Shown: positions 38,447 to 49,072 of the stretch, piece by piece
How the letters are laid out: every line of letters begins with the position of its first letter
How positions within the stretch are numbered: the first letter of the stretch is position 1
DNA from: an uncultured Granulosicoccaceae bacterium
GTDB taxonomy: Bacteria > Pseudomonadota > Gammaproteobacteria > Granulosicoccales > Granulosicoccaceae
Reading direction: 5' to 3'
Assembly (NCBI GenBank): GCA_937998875.1
Contig: CALLBO010000003.1
Span: forward strand, 1-64,000
DNA: 64,000 nucleotides
Made by a program: the position numbers and the translations under genes
The notes under the pieces: generated by a model
Database searches by the model: none
Seen by the model: only the letters and a program-made list of their open reading frames with translations
What the model was told of the DNA's origin: nothing

Positions 38447-39547
38447 TCACAACCATCTTAGACCTGTCCTGATAGCGTAGCTGTAGTTGTCTAGCCTTGT
38501 GCGTACCCTTTTTTTCTCAGCCTCATCAGTTACCGAACCCAAGTGCTGTGCAGCAAAAACACCCATTCGTAGTGCGTTCGACAAGTGACCCAAATCCATC
38601 ATTGCCTGAATATCAGCTGGGTCAACTCTGTCTCCGAGCTTTTTTGTTAACCTGGCCAAATAAAATTGTACCGCACGATCAACTGAGTAATTGCTCCTGT
38701 AGAACTCTGTTTTATCCAAGTACCAGAACAGATCTATTGACATTAAACTATTCGCAGCCATTTGCCAGTCGAATACGACGAGATCACCGTCGGTGGCATA
38801 GCTCATATTGGAAACTTTATAATCTCCATGCACTAGCGTGCTCGGATATTTTTCCAACGCTGTGTATAAAGGTACTGGATTATTAACGAGCTGCTCCAGT
38901 GAGGAAAACGTGTTTTGATCCAGCTCATCCTTTAGGATGGTCCAACCTGTTTCCAGTGCGTTCGGGATCCAGCCGGACAAGTGCGGATATTTGGCAGGGG
39001 TAGTAGGTAACATACATCCGATAAAATCCTGAGCATCACATAAACCCAATTCAGGGGAGGATAGCTCCTCGCTTTCCCAATATTCGGAATGGATGTGAGA
39101 TAAAACGTCTAATGCTGTCTCAATGTTTAAAGGAGATATGGCTGTGTGTGTCGAGAGCAAGCCCTCTGAGATGTCTGACATCAAGATTGCACATTGATTT
39201 TCTTCTCTTACACAACCGATTATGGCGTGCTGTACTAGTGGTTCGAGTTGATCAAGTAGTCCATATTCGTATAGCGTTACCGAGCGGCAAAGACGGTCTC
39301 GTGTTGAGTGAAGGAACCAATCTTCATTAGCGGTAAATTGTTTGAGCACGAAAGAAGTATTTGCGCTGGTTCTAACACGCGACAACTCGCTTCCTGAGCG
39401 CCCATCATTTTGCGGCAACGGTGAAACCTCAACTGATTCAATCTCTTGTCGCAATAGTTCGCTTAAAGTTTCAGGCAGAAGCAATTTATCTACCGAGCTG
39501 AAACTGTTGTGATGGCGTTGCATGTTTCGTGTTCTCCGTAGTTTCAA
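38447..39547 (-). CDS. Aminoglycoside phosphotransferase-like kinase
   Basis: 'STLVHGDYKVSNMSYATDGDLVVFDWQMAANSLMSIDLFWYL' APH/choline-kinase catalytic motifs. Confidence 0.8.
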   Translation of the reverse strand: MKLRRTRNMQRHHNSFSSVDKLLLPETLSELLRQEIESVEVSPLPQNDGRSGSELSRVRTSANTSFVLKQFTANEDWFLHSTRDRLCRSVTLYEYGLLDQLEPLVQHAIIGCVREENQCAILMSDISEGLLSTHTAISPLNIETALDVLSHIHSEYWESEELSSPELGLCDAQDFIGCMLPTTPAKYPHLSGWIPNALETGWTILKDELDQNTFSSLEQLVNNPVPLYTALEKYPSTLVHGDYKVSNMSYATDGDLVVFDWQMAANSLMSIDLFWYLDKTEFYRSNYSVDRAVQFYLARLTKKLGDRVDPADIQAMMDLGHLSNALRMGVFAAQHLGSVTDEAEKKRVRTRLDNYSYAIRTGLRWL

Positions 39548-39723
39548 CGCTATCTTGGTCTCAAGTTAGTAGAAGTACCAACGGCTGTTTAATGTTTGTC
39601 GGATAAGTCAGTCTGGTTTTATGGCTGCTAATGGCAGCCCCCCGACAGATCTCTACAGCACCGATTTGACGCGAGCGATTACCCTCTTTATTGAAAAGTT
39701 ACAAACCGCATTGCCACCCCGAA

Positions 39724-40563
39724 CTATTGTAAGTGCCAGATGCGCTGGGCATTTTTATAAAACATCGCGTTACGCTCATCAGTGGAGTACTGGCTAAACA
39801 GTAGTCTGGTGGCAGCTACCCAGCTTGCCAGTGATCCTCCCAATGTGCAGACTGGTGAATCACTCCCCCAGACTATTCTGTCAGATCCAAACACTTCGAC
39901 TGTGTGTTCGACGAATGGTCGAATATCATCAAGTGTCCAGTTTTCACTGTCTCCGTAGGCAATAACGCCTGATACCTTTCCGGCCACATTGGGGCGTTTG
40001 CCAATGTGGCCCATAAATGCGCGCCATGGATCCAGTTGTTTGTCTTTGACGTTTGGTACACCACAATGGTCGAGTACAAACTGAACATCCGGGCATGCGT
40101 CAATCAGTTCTACCATGATTGGCAATTGATCAGCGCGCGCGCAAATATCAAAGACGTAATCGGTGCCGGATAAAAGCTTTACGTTTTTACGAAACAGCTC
40201 GCTGCGGGAAATTTCATCGTCAACTACATGTAGCACTCGCCTGAAGCCTTTTATCCAGGGTTTCGATTGTTGTCTTTCAAGGTAAGCCGGAAAATCGTTG
40301 TTCTCAGGGCAGCATGCCGCAATAGCTCCAACCAGCTGTGAGCCTGGTTGATCCATGAGCTCCTTTATGAATGCTGATTCTTGTTCCATTTCAGCATCAG
40401 CAACATTAACCTCCATGTGCAGGGATTTTTCGATGCCCAGTTGCCTGCTGTTACGCAGGTAATCAGTGTAACTGGCGTCATGGTTTAGCGCTGGTACGTC
40501 ATTCAGCCATGGGTAACTGAGGCGATTTCGGTCGATTAGATGTACATGTGTGTCAATCAGCAT
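39724..40563 (-). CDS. Amidohydrolase family protein (fuconolactonase/PDC-hydrolase-like)
   Basis: 'MLIDTHVHLIDRNRLSYPWL', 'VQFVLDHCGVP', 'RIVWGSDSPVC'. Confidence 0.87.
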   Translation of the reverse strand: MLIDTHVHLIDRNRLSYPWLNDVPALNHDASYTDYLRNSRQLGIEKSLHMEVNVADAEMEQESAFIKELMDQPGSQLVGAIAACCPENNDFPAYLERQQSKPWIKGFRRVLHVVDDEISRSELFRKNVKLLSGTDYVFDICARADQLPIMVELIDACPDVQFVLDHCGVPNVKDKQLDPWRAFMGHIGKRPNVAGKVSGVIAYGDSENWTLDDIRPFVEHTVEVFGSDRIVWGSDSPVCTLGGSLASWVAATRLLFSQYSTDERNAMFYKNAQRIWHLQ

Positions 40564-40730
40564 AGTATCGCTCCTGGATAGACAACTGGATTGCAACGAA
40601 ATCAACTACAGTGCAGAACTGTGGTGACGAAGGATGGACTGAATCCTCGTCTGGCACAGGTCCGGATCTCCTATGCGTGAGACAATTGATGTGATAATTT
40701 GTACTGTCTCCGTATAAAACGCGTGCTTGC

Positions 40731-41819
40731 ATGTCGTCACTCCTGCGATTCAACCCGCACAAACTTCGTCAATTCTGGCCCGCACCGGAGAGCCCATTGC
40801 CTGTCGTCATATTCGGCGCTGGTTCTATTGTACGTGATGCACATCTGCAGGCATACCGGAACTGTGGAATACCGGTTGCCGGTATTTATGATCCGGATGT
40901 GGTAAAGGTTCGCCAACTTTGTGATGAGTGGGGTGTCACTTTATATCGTAGTGAAGACGAAGCGCTGGAGAACTCAGGTGTGTGTTTCGATCTTGCCACA
41001 CCACCGGATGCGCATGCAGGTTTGTTAAGCAAGATACCGATGCAAGCACCTGTGCTTATCCAGAAACCGATGGGGAGTAATATAGAAGCGGCAACGGAGA
41101 TACTGGCAATATGCCGCCAGCGTAAACTCATTGCCGCTGTCAATTTTCAATTGCGATTTGCACCGATGATGCTGGCCCTCAGGCATGCCATTGATGACGG
41201 TTACCTGGGTACGGTTGTTGATTTTGATGCCTGGCTTGCTCTCGATACTCCATGGCATCTTTGGGAGTTTCTTGAATCTTTGGATAGAGTGGAGATAGCA
41301 GTTCATTCCATCCACTATCTGGATTTTGTGCGATCCATTCTGGGTAACCCGCACGGTGTGCATGCGAAAACCTTATCACATCCCCGGAGCAAGGTTGCTC
41401 AGTCCCGTACTGCTGCGATACTTGACTACGGTAATGATGTGCGGTGCTGCCTCTCGATAAATCACGATCACTTTTTTGGCCGAAAGTTTCAGGCATGCGA
41501 ATTTAGAATATGTGGAACGGAAGGCGCTGCTTATGTAAAGCTTGGGGTTAACCTGGACTATCCGCACGGTGAGCCGGATGAACTCTGGATTCATCCAGCG
41601 GGTGAGGATAATTGGATGCAGGTTAGTCTTAATGGGGCCTGGTTTCCCGATGCGTTTGCCGGACGTATGTCCAATCTACAACGTGTTGCAACTGGCGAAG
41701 ACACAGAGCTGGTTAGTTCTGTTGAAGATGCCTGGCACACGATGGCGCTAGTGGAGGCGGCATTCACCTCCAGTTCAACCAACGCGACACCCGTTACAGC
41801 TTCACCTGTTTTTACCTGA
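40731..41819 (+). CDS. Gfo/Idh/MocA family oxidoreductase
   Basis: 'LPVVIFGAGSIVRDAHLQAYRNCGIPVAGIYDPD...LIQKPMGSNIEAATEIL'. Confidence 0.92.
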   Translation: MSSLLRFNPHKLRQFWPAPESPLPVVIFGAGSIVRDAHLQAYRNCGIPVAGIYDPDVVKVRQLCDEWGVTLYRSEDEALENSGVCFDLATPPDAHAGLLSKIPMQAPVLIQKPMGSNIEAATEILAICRQRKLIAAVNFQLRFAPMMLALRHAIDDGYLGTVVDFDAWLALDTPWHLWEFLESLDRVEIAVHSIHYLDFVRSILGNPHGVHAKTLSHPRSKVAQSRTAAILDYGNDVRCCLSINHDHFFGRKFQACEFRICGTEGAAYVKLGVNLDYPHGEPDELWIHPAGEDNWMQVSLNGAWFPDAFAGRMSNLQRVATGEDTELVSSVEDAWHTMALVEAAFTSSSTNATPVTASPVFT

Positions 41820-41866
41820 GATGTGCTTCCAGGTAAAATTTTACTTTACCAACATGAGTTTAAAAT

Positions 41867-42853
41867 ATGCCTCTTTATGCTGCGCGATTGAATGCATTTA
41901 AAATTGGAGCAGATAGCTATTGGCCCGGTAAGAACCAAATTACCACCATAGATATGCTGGATCGCGCCTCGACAGTTGAGGGTTTAAACGCAGTTGATTT
42001 TAACTATCCTGATCACTTCGAAGATTGCAGTACGGCTGAGTTAAAGCAACATGCCGATGACAATGATATTCATTTAAACGGATTGGCTATGCGCTACTAC
42101 ACCGATCCTGCGTTTAAACTCGGTGGATTTACAAACCCTGATCCTCGGGTTAGACGCGCTGCAATCGACTTAACGTTAGAAGGAATAGACAAGCTATCCG
42201 AGATGGGGGGCTCGTTGATGACGCTGTGGCTGGGGCAGGACGGGTTTGACTACTCTTTTCAGGTTAACTATCAGCAGTTATGGGACTACACGCTCGAAGC
42301 GCTTGCAGAAATTTGTGACCACAATAAATCTGTAGATATTTCTTTAGAATACAAACCCAATGAGCCACGATCCTTTTCACTGATGCCGGATGTTGGCAGT
42401 AATTTGCTTGCGTTATCAGAACTCAATCGATCCAACACGGGAATCACCCTTGATTTTGCCCATGTGCTTTACGCCGAAGAGATGCCTGCTCATGCGGCGG
42501 CGATGGTAGCGCGCTTTTCACGTCTGCTTGGTGTGCACCTTAATGATGGTTATGGTAAGCGTGACGACGGCTTGATGATAGGCAGTGTTCATCCGGTTAA
42601 AACGGTTGAGCTGCTGGTTGAAATGAATCGGCTCAACTATGACAGTGCCATCTACTTTGATACCTTTCCCGATTTGTCTGGTCTGGACCCGGTGGCGGAA
42701 GCTACGGTAAATGTAGAGATGGCGAACCGGCTGGCGTTGGTTGCAGATGAGCTGACAGATAATGCTGAGCTTCGTGCGGCTATTGCGAATCAGGACGCTC
42801 CGGCAAGTCAGACAATCGTAAATAGGGTGCTGTATGGCAGAGCCTGGACATGA
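41867..42853 (+). CDS. Sugar phosphate isomerase/epimerase-like TIM barrel protein
   Basis: 'VDISLEYKPNEPRSF...GITLDFAHVLYAEEMPAHAAAM...GVHLNDGYGKRDDGL'. Confidence 0.85.
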   Translation: MPLYAARLNAFKIGADSYWPGKNQITTIDMLDRASTVEGLNAVDFNYPDHFEDCSTAELKQHADDNDIHLNGLAMRYYTDPAFKLGGFTNPDPRVRRAAIDLTLEGIDKLSEMGGSLMTLWLGQDGFDYSFQVNYQQLWDYTLEALAEICDHNKSVDISLEYKPNEPRSFSLMPDVGSNLLALSELNRSNTGITLDFAHVLYAEEMPAHAAAMVARFSRLLGVHLNDGYGKRDDGLMIGSVHPVKTVELLVEMNRLNYDSAIYFDTFPDLSGLDPVAEATVNVEMANRLALVADELTDNAELRAAIANQDAPASQTIVNRVLYGRAWT

Positions 42854-42904
42854 ATCCAGAGGCGGCAGATTACACGGTATTGAAAATCATGCAGGCATTC
42901 TTCA

Positions 42905-43792
42905 GTGAGTGAGCCTCTAAACAATAAGGGATGCGCTACCACTATTGTGGTGCTTGGCAGCCTTCACTACGACATTATGGTTGAAGCACCTGATCGGCCT
43001 CTTAAAGGTGAAACGGTCACCGGTACCCGCTGGTATCCGAAGTTTGGTGGTAAAGGGGGTAATCAGGCCATAGCAGCGAGGCTGCATGGTGCTGAAGTTC
43101 GGTTGGTCAGCGCTACGGGTAACGATAATTTTGCTGACTACATTCATGCAAGGCTTGCTCAGGCAGATATTAGCAGCGACTACATTGAACAACTGGACAA
43201 TGAACCAACCGGCATGAGCTTAGCGATACAGGATGCTGACGGGGACTATGGAGCAGTTATAGTTTCAGGATCTAACCTGGCGATTGACCCTGCAGTTTTA
43301 GAAAACGAGGTACTTTGGGCTAACGCTACAGTGTTGCTGTTACAAAACGAAGTACCTGAAGCATTGAATAGTGTTGCAGCGTTGAAGGCGCGTGAGCTTG
43401 GTCTGACAGTGTGCCTGAATGCAGCACCTGCACGTAGCATGTCGCCAGACTTTCTGAATCTTGTGGATGTTTTGATAGTGAACGCGCTTGAGGCTGAAGC
43501 ACTGGGCAGCGAAGTTGTGGATTCATTAGAAACTGCGGCTCAGGCAGCGGCCTGTTTATCAGATCGGTTTCCCACCGTCATTGTTACTGCAGGTGGTGAC
43601 GGAGTTGCAGCTTCTTCAATTGCAACAGGGGTTATAAAGTTATCGGCTAAACCAATAGAAGTCAGCAGCACTCATGGCGCAGGTGATGTTTTTACCGGTG
43701 TGTTGTGCGCTGAATTAGCGGCGGGATCAGCATTGGAAACGGCGCTGGGTATTGCGAATGAGCTGGCTGCAGAACACGTGGCGTCTGCCTGA
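42905..43792 (+). CDS. PfkB/ribokinase family carbohydrate kinase
   Basis: 'FGGKGGNQAIAARLHGAEVRLVSATGND', 'STHGAGDVFTGVL'. Confidence 0.9.
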   Translation: MSEPLNNKGCATTIVVLGSLHYDIMVEAPDRPLKGETVTGTRWYPKFGGKGGNQAIAARLHGAEVRLVSATGNDNFADYIHARLAQADISSDYIEQLDNEPTGMSLAIQDADGDYGAVIVSGSNLAIDPAVLENEVLWANATVLLLQNEVPEALNSVAALKARELGLTVCLNAAPARSMSPDFLNLVDVLIVNALEAEALGSEVVDSLETAAQAAACLSDRFPTVIVTAGGDGVAASSIATGVIKLSAKPIEVSSTHGAGDVFTGVLCAELAAGSALETALGIANELAAEHVASA

Positions 43793-43931
43793 AGTGCTGC
43801 CGGTTAGGGTGTTTAACTGATATTCATCGGCAAGCACCAGCCGAATGCGAAACCGCAGATAGTTGTTGCTGACTGCGACTGCCCGCTATGCTAATTTGAT
43901 CAACTGAAAAGTTCACAACAGCGCTGGGGGA

Positions 43932-44960
43932 ATGGTGATTAAAACACGGCATTGGGACAGGCTGGGAAATGGTGGCCTCACATTTACCGAGCTCGGTTTC
44001 GGCACGGCGCCGCTCGGTAATCTGTACAAAGCAATAACCGATGATCAGGCACGGGCAACGCTTGATGCTGCCTGGGCGGGCGGGGTTCGATACTATGATA
44101 CAGCACCACTTTATGGTTTGGGCCTCTCTGAAACCAGACTGAATCCTTTTCTGCGTGACAAACCTCGTGATGAATATGTGCTGTCATCCAAAGTAGGTCG
44201 ATTGATTCAGCCATGCGCGCAAGTGCATCGCGCGGGTATCGGAAAATGGTTTGAAGTGCCCTGTCGTCGTGAGCAGTACGATTATACCTATGACGGTGTT
44301 ATGCGTTCATTCGAACATTCTTTTTCCCGTCTTGGTGTTGACCGAATAGACATACTCTACGTACACGATCTGTGTGTGTTTACCCATGGCTCCAAAGAGG
44401 CGTCCAACGCGCGGATTGAAGAGTTCTTTGCCGGTCGTGGTTACGATGCAATGATCTCGCTGAGAGATCAGGGTCTTGTTCGCGCTATTGGTGGCGGGAT
44501 TAACGAATGGGAAGTCTGCCAAACGCTGGCAGAACGTGGAGACTTTGATCTATTCCTTCTGGCTGGGCGCTACACACTGCTTGAGCAAACAGCGCTGGAT
44601 AGTTTTTTGCCGCTTTGTGAAAAGCTGGGGATCGGCATTGTCACTGGTGGCCCCTATAACTCGGGTATTCTTGCAACCGGAGCTGTTCCGGGGGCGTATT
44701 ATAACTACGAGTCAGCACCACAGAAGATCATGGACAAAGTCAACGCCATTGAATTTGTTTGTAAGAGACACAGCGTTCGGTTGGTTGATGCAGCGTTTCA
44801 GTTTCCATTGTTGCATCCAGCCCATGTGGCTGTCATCCCCGGTGGTCAGGGTGAAAGTGAAATGACAGCTAACCTGCAAGCGGCTTCTGCGGAAATTCCG
44901 GATGCACTATGGAGTGATCTCAAAGCTGATGGATTACTGCGTGAAGATGCGCCAACGTAA
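43932..44960 (+). CDS. Aldo/keto reductase (L-fucose / D-threo-aldose 1-dehydrogenase-like)
   Basis: 'LGFGTAPLGNLYKAITDDQARATLDAAWAGGVRYYDTAPLYGLGLSE'. Confidence 0.87.
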   Translation: MVIKTRHWDRLGNGGLTFTELGFGTAPLGNLYKAITDDQARATLDAAWAGGVRYYDTAPLYGLGLSETRLNPFLRDKPRDEYVLSSKVGRLIQPCAQVHRAGIGKWFEVPCRREQYDYTYDGVMRSFEHSFSRLGVDRIDILYVHDLCVFTHGSKEASNARIEEFFAGRGYDAMISLRDQGLVRAIGGGINEWEVCQTLAERGDFDLFLLAGRYTLLEQTALDSFLPLCEKLGIGIVTGGPYNSGILATGAVPGAYYNYESAPQKIMDKVNAIEFVCKRHSVRLVDAAFQFPLLHPAHVAVIPGGQGESEMTANLQAASAEIPDALWSDLKADGLLREDAPT

Positions 44961-45011
44961 CCGTTGCATGCAGGTATTTACTAATCACGCGTTGGATAAA
45001 GGTGTTTCAAA

Positions 45012-45821
45012 ATGACAGAAAAGTTCGAACGGATCTTCGGAAAAACCAAACCGGTCATCGGAATGGTGCATATCGGTGCGCTGCCGGGTACGCCGTTATT
45101 TGATCCTGAGCTTGATCTCGTGGCTTGTGCCCGTGCAGATCTTATTGCACTGCAACAGGCTGGATTTGATGCTGTGATGTTTGGTAACGAAAATGACAGG
45201 CCTTATGAATTTCAAGTCGACACTGCATCCACGGCAACAATGGCGGCTATTCTTGGCGAGTTAAAGTCTGACATCACGGTACCATTTGGAGTGAATGTAT
45301 TGTGGGATCCCATGTCAACGATTGCATTGGGGGTCGCAACCGGTGCACATTTTGTACGTGAAATCTTTACCGGTATGTATGCATCGGATATGGGGTCGTG
45401 GACAACAGATGCCGCTAAGGCTATGCGTTATCGGGACAGGCTGGGGCGCTCAGACATGGCAATGCTTTATAACGTATCTGCAGAATTTGCCTATTCTCTC
45501 GATCGTAGATCATTGCCGGATCGTGCACGCAGCACGGTGTTTTCTTCTATTCCGGATGCAATACTTGTGTCCGGCCAGATAACCGGTGAGGCGGCTGAAA
45601 TGTCCGATTTATCCGGGGTTAAAGCAGTGTTGCCGGACACTCCTGTGCTGGCTAACACAGGCGTTAAGTACGATACGGTAGGTGATGTTTTAGCAGTGGC
45701 GGACGGTTGTATTGTTGGCTCATCAATCAAAGTTGGGGGAGACACCTGGAACCCGGTAGATCCGGATCGGGCCCTTCAATTCATGGCTCGTGCTAAGGAT
45801 GTACGTACCAGTAGAACCTGA
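45012..45821 (+). CDS. BtpA/SgcQ family protein
   Basis: 'KPVIGMVHIGALPGTP...FDAVMFGNENDRPYEF...VPFGVNVLWDP'. Confidence 0.9.
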   Translation: MTEKFERIFGKTKPVIGMVHIGALPGTPLFDPELDLVACARADLIALQQAGFDAVMFGNENDRPYEFQVDTASTATMAAILGELKSDITVPFGVNVLWDPMSTIALGVATGAHFVREIFTGMYASDMGSWTTDAAKAMRYRDRLGRSDMAMLYNVSAEFAYSLDRRSLPDRARSTVFSSIPDAILVSGQITGEAAEMSDLSGVKAVLPDTPVLANTGVKYDTVGDVLAVADGCIVGSSIKVGGDTWNPVDPDRALQFMARAKDVRTSRT

Positions 45822-45848
45822 ACCAATAGACGCCTGAAGCGAAGAAGC

Positions 45849-46949
45849 ATGGATATGAAAGATAAGATCCGCAAAGATTTGATGGAACTCATGCTGGTTC
45901 CCGGGCTCTCGGGCCATGAAGATCGGGTGCGGCGTCGGTTAAAAAACAGTCTGGCTGGGCAGGGAATTAAAACCGAATCCGACTGCCTTGGTAATCTGCA
46001 TGCTCACTTTGCAGGTGAGGGTCCACGGGTGATGTTGTTTACTCACATGGATCAACTCGGCTTCATTGTACGCAAAATAGAGGCTGATGGTTTCCTGCGT
46101 CTGGAGCGGCTTGGCGGTGTGCCGGAGCGGGCGTTGGCAGCGCAGGATGTGTTGATCTGCGTTGCAGAAGGGCGCGATGTGGCAGGTACCATTGCGCATA
46201 AAAGTCATCATGCCACTTCACCTGACGAGAAATATTCAGTTACTCCCTATGCAAACCTTTATGTAGATGCAGGATTCAGCAGCGCTGCTGCCGTGGAAGC
46301 TGCAGGTATTCGTATTGGTCAGCCGGTTGTTTATGCACCGTTTGCTGAATCCCGTGCTGAAGATAAAATTTGTGGTACCTCTGTTGATGACAGGGCTGGT
46401 TGCGCCGTGTTACTGGCGATGGCTGACAAGCTTCGCAAACGCTCCAGCGGACCACCCGTTGATTTGTGTTTTACAGTACTGGAAGAGTTTAACTTGCGCG
46501 GTGCTCAAACACTGGCGCAGCAGTTACAACCGGACATTGCCATACAGCTGGATCTGATGCTCGCTACAGATACTCCTGATATGGCATCACGCGGTGATAT
46601 GGTTTTGGGTGGTGGGCCCGGAATGAGTTTATATAGTTTTCACGGGCGTGGTACGTTGAATGGTGTGATACCGCATCCAGCCATGGTGTCGCTTTTTGAG
46701 GCCTCGGCAAAAGCGCACAACATACCGCTTCAGCGTAGTGCGCAAACAGGTGTGCTAACCGATTTATCTTATGTGCAGCTAATTGGAAAAGGAGTGGCAT
46801 CGATAGATATGGGTTTCCCCATGCGCGCATCGCACTCTGCACGTGAAGTTTGTGATCTGAATGATCTCGTGCAACTTACAGACTTATTACATGTCGCAAT
46901 CTCCAGTATTAGTCCGGATTTTTCATTGAACAGGGATGACTACACGTAA
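45849..46949 (+). CDS. M42-family metallopeptidase-like protein (SgcX-like)
   Basis: 'MLFTHMDQLGFIVRKIEADGFLRLERLGG', 'GTSVDDRAGCAVLLAMAD', 'EEFNLRGAQ'. Confidence 0.88.
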   Translation: MDMKDKIRKDLMELMLVPGLSGHEDRVRRRLKNSLAGQGIKTESDCLGNLHAHFAGEGPRVMLFTHMDQLGFIVRKIEADGFLRLERLGGVPERALAAQDVLICVAEGRDVAGTIAHKSHHATSPDEKYSVTPYANLYVDAGFSSAAAVEAAGIRIGQPVVYAPFAESRAEDKICGTSVDDRAGCAVLLAMADKLRKRSSGPPVDLCFTVLEEFNLRGAQTLAQQLQPDIAIQLDLMLATDTPDMASRGDMVLGGGPGMSLYSFHGRGTLNGVIPHPAMVSLFEASAKAHNIPLQRSAQTGVLTDLSYVQLIGKGVASIDMGFPMRASHSAREVCDLNDLVQLTDLLHVAISSISPDFSLNRDDYT

Positions 46950-48445
46950 TGGCTTACACACTTGGTGTAGATATCGGTACCTATGAAACCAAAGGTGTAT
47001 TGGTTGACGGGAATGGTCGTGTGCATGCACAGGCAGCACGCGGTCATAAGATGCTGGTGCCCGAGCCAGGCTGGGCAGAGCATCGACCTGAAGAAGACTG
47101 GTGGGGCGACTTTGTCTATGTTTGTCAGACTCTCTTAAAAAAGAGCGGCATTGACGCCACCGAGATAAAGGCGGTGGCCTGCAGTGCTATTGGTCCTTGT
47201 ATGTTGCCCGTAGACGAGCAGGGCCACCCACTGATGAACGGTGTGCTTTATGGTGTTGATGGTCGGGCGGAGCGTGAAGTGGTTGAGCTTACTGAGCGAA
47301 TTGGAGAATCCACTGTTGTAGATCGCTGTGGTAACGCGTTAACTTCCCAATCGGTCGGGCCCAAAATTCTGTGGCTTAAACGGCAGAGGCCAGAAATCTT
47401 TGCAAAAGCTGCGCACATTCTTACGTCAACCAGCTTTCTTGTTCAAAGACTCACAGGTGAAGTGGTGATCGACCATTACACTGCCGCTAATTTTGCACCG
47501 CTGTATGACGTCGACAAACAGAACTGGATTGATGATCTGGCCAATGACATCATCCCGCTCGATAAACTGCCGCGACTGTTGTGGTCTAATGAAATTGCCG
47601 GAGAAATAACATCAGCTGCTGCCATTGAAACAGGGTTAGCAGTGGGTACCCCTGTAACCGCAGGGACAATCGATGCTGCTGCAGAAGCTTTATCTGTGGG
47701 TATGCAGCACCCCGGGGACATGATGATGATGTACGGATCAACCATATTCATTATCTTACGTACAGCCAGAAGGGTGGCAGACCCACGGCTATGGTACGCC
47801 CCATGGTTATTTGCCGGTGAGCATGCCTCAATGGCAGGGCTTGCAACATCTGGCACATTGACGCACTGGTTTAGAGATCAGTTTGCGACAGATCTGGATC
47901 CTGAGACTGCGTTTGCAGACCTTGCCAAAGAAGCGGCACTAGCACCACCGGGTGCTAATGGTTTACTAATGCTGCCCTATTTCTCGGGGGAGCGTACGCC
48001 AATACATGATGTATATGCCAAGGGTTCGTTTTTTGGTCTAAACCTGACACACAAGCGTGGTGATATGTACCGTGCGCTGATTGAAGGTATTGCCCACGGT
48101 ACGCGACATGTTACCGATACATTTGCTGAAGTTGGTCAGTCACCGGAACGTTTACTCGCCGTTGGCGGTGGAACTAAAAATGCGTTATGGCTTCAGGCAA
48201 CTTCTGATGTAACGGGGATCGACCAGATTGTCTGCCAGCAGACAATTGGTGCAAGTTACGGCGATGCGTTTCTGGCTGCTCTTGCGGTGGGTAGTGTTGA
48301 GCGATCTGACATTCAAAACTGGAATCCACCGGTGGAAACGATACAGGCTATCGGCAATCCGGTATATGACAAAAGCCATGACCTGTTTCGGCGACTCTAT
48401 GAACAAACTAAAGATATTGCCAAAGAGTTGAGTGATGATGCCTGA
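46949..48445 (+). CDS. FGGY-family carbohydrate kinase
   Basis: 'YTLGVDIGTYETKGVLVDGNGRV', 'PGWAEHRPEEDWWGD', 'AVGGGTKNALWLQATSDV'. Confidence 0.93.
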   Translation: MAYTLGVDIGTYETKGVLVDGNGRVHAQAARGHKMLVPEPGWAEHRPEEDWWGDFVYVCQTLLKKSGIDATEIKAVACSAIGPCMLPVDEQGHPLMNGVLYGVDGRAEREVVELTERIGESTVVDRCGNALTSQSVGPKILWLKRQRPEIFAKAAHILTSTSFLVQRLTGEVVIDHYTAANFAPLYDVDKQNWIDDLANDIIPLDKLPRLLWSNEIAGEITSAAAIETGLAVGTPVTAGTIDAAAEALSVGMQHPGDMMMMYGSTIFIILRTARRVADPRLWYAPWLFAGEHASMAGLATSGTLTHWFRDQFATDLDPETAFADLAKEAALAPPGANGLLMLPYFSGERTPIHDVYAKGSFFGLNLTHKRGDMYRALIEGIAHGTRHVTDTFAEVGQSPERLLAVGGGTKNALWLQATSDVTGIDQIVCQQTIGASYGDAFLAALAVGSVERSDIQNWNPPVETIQAIGNPVYDKSHDLFRRLYEQTKDIAKELSDDA

Positions 48446-48989
48446 TCACAAAGCAGCATTGGCTGAAATTGCAAATGTTCTCGATGGCGTAGATAAAGAG
48501 TCAATAAACAGAGCCTGTCGTATGATTGCAGATTCCAGGGCTTTGCTACTTTATGGTTGTGGGCGTGAAGGGCTACAAATGCGCGGCCTTGCAATGCGTC
48601 TTTATCATCTTGGAGTCAACGCCAGTATGGTTGCTGATATGGCCGCCCCACCGCTTGGCAAAGGCGATCTGTTTATTGCGTCAGCAGGGCCGGGAGAGCT
48701 CTCAACCGTTACGGCTTTGATGAATGTCGCGAAACGGGATGGTGCCAGTGTATTGTTTTTTACAGCAACGCCTGATGCTGGGCCTGCAGCTATTGCTGAT
48801 CTGGCAGTCTCTATTCCTGCGCAGACAATGGCTGATGATCTGGAAAGCACCGGCCGTTCAATACTGCCGATGGGCTCTATCTATGAAGGCTCGCTATTTG
48901 TGTTGTTCGAGATGATTATTCTACAGCTGCAGGCGCTATTGAATGCCAGCGCTGCAGAGATGCGCGCACGGCATACCAATATGGAGTGA
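48432..48989 (+). CDS. SIS-domain sugar isomerase-like protein (HxlB-type)
   Basis: 'LLLYGCGREGLQMRGLAMRLYHLGVNASMV...GDLFIASAGPGELSTV'; overlaps FGGY gene. Confidence 0.85.
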   Translation: MMMPDHKAALAEIANVLDGVDKESINRACRMIADSRALLLYGCGREGLQMRGLAMRLYHLGVNASMVADMAAPPLGKGDLFIASAGPGELSTVTALMNVAKRDGASVLFFTATPDAGPAAIADLAVSIPAQTMADDLESTGRSILPMGSIYEGSLFVLFEMIILQLQALLNASAAEMRARHTNME

Positions 48990-49072
48990 TGTAAAGTCGC
49001 GAATAAAACAGACTGACTATTGAGTCACTTTGGAATAAGCAGTCCACATGCTGTCATCGATACCGCGGACGT

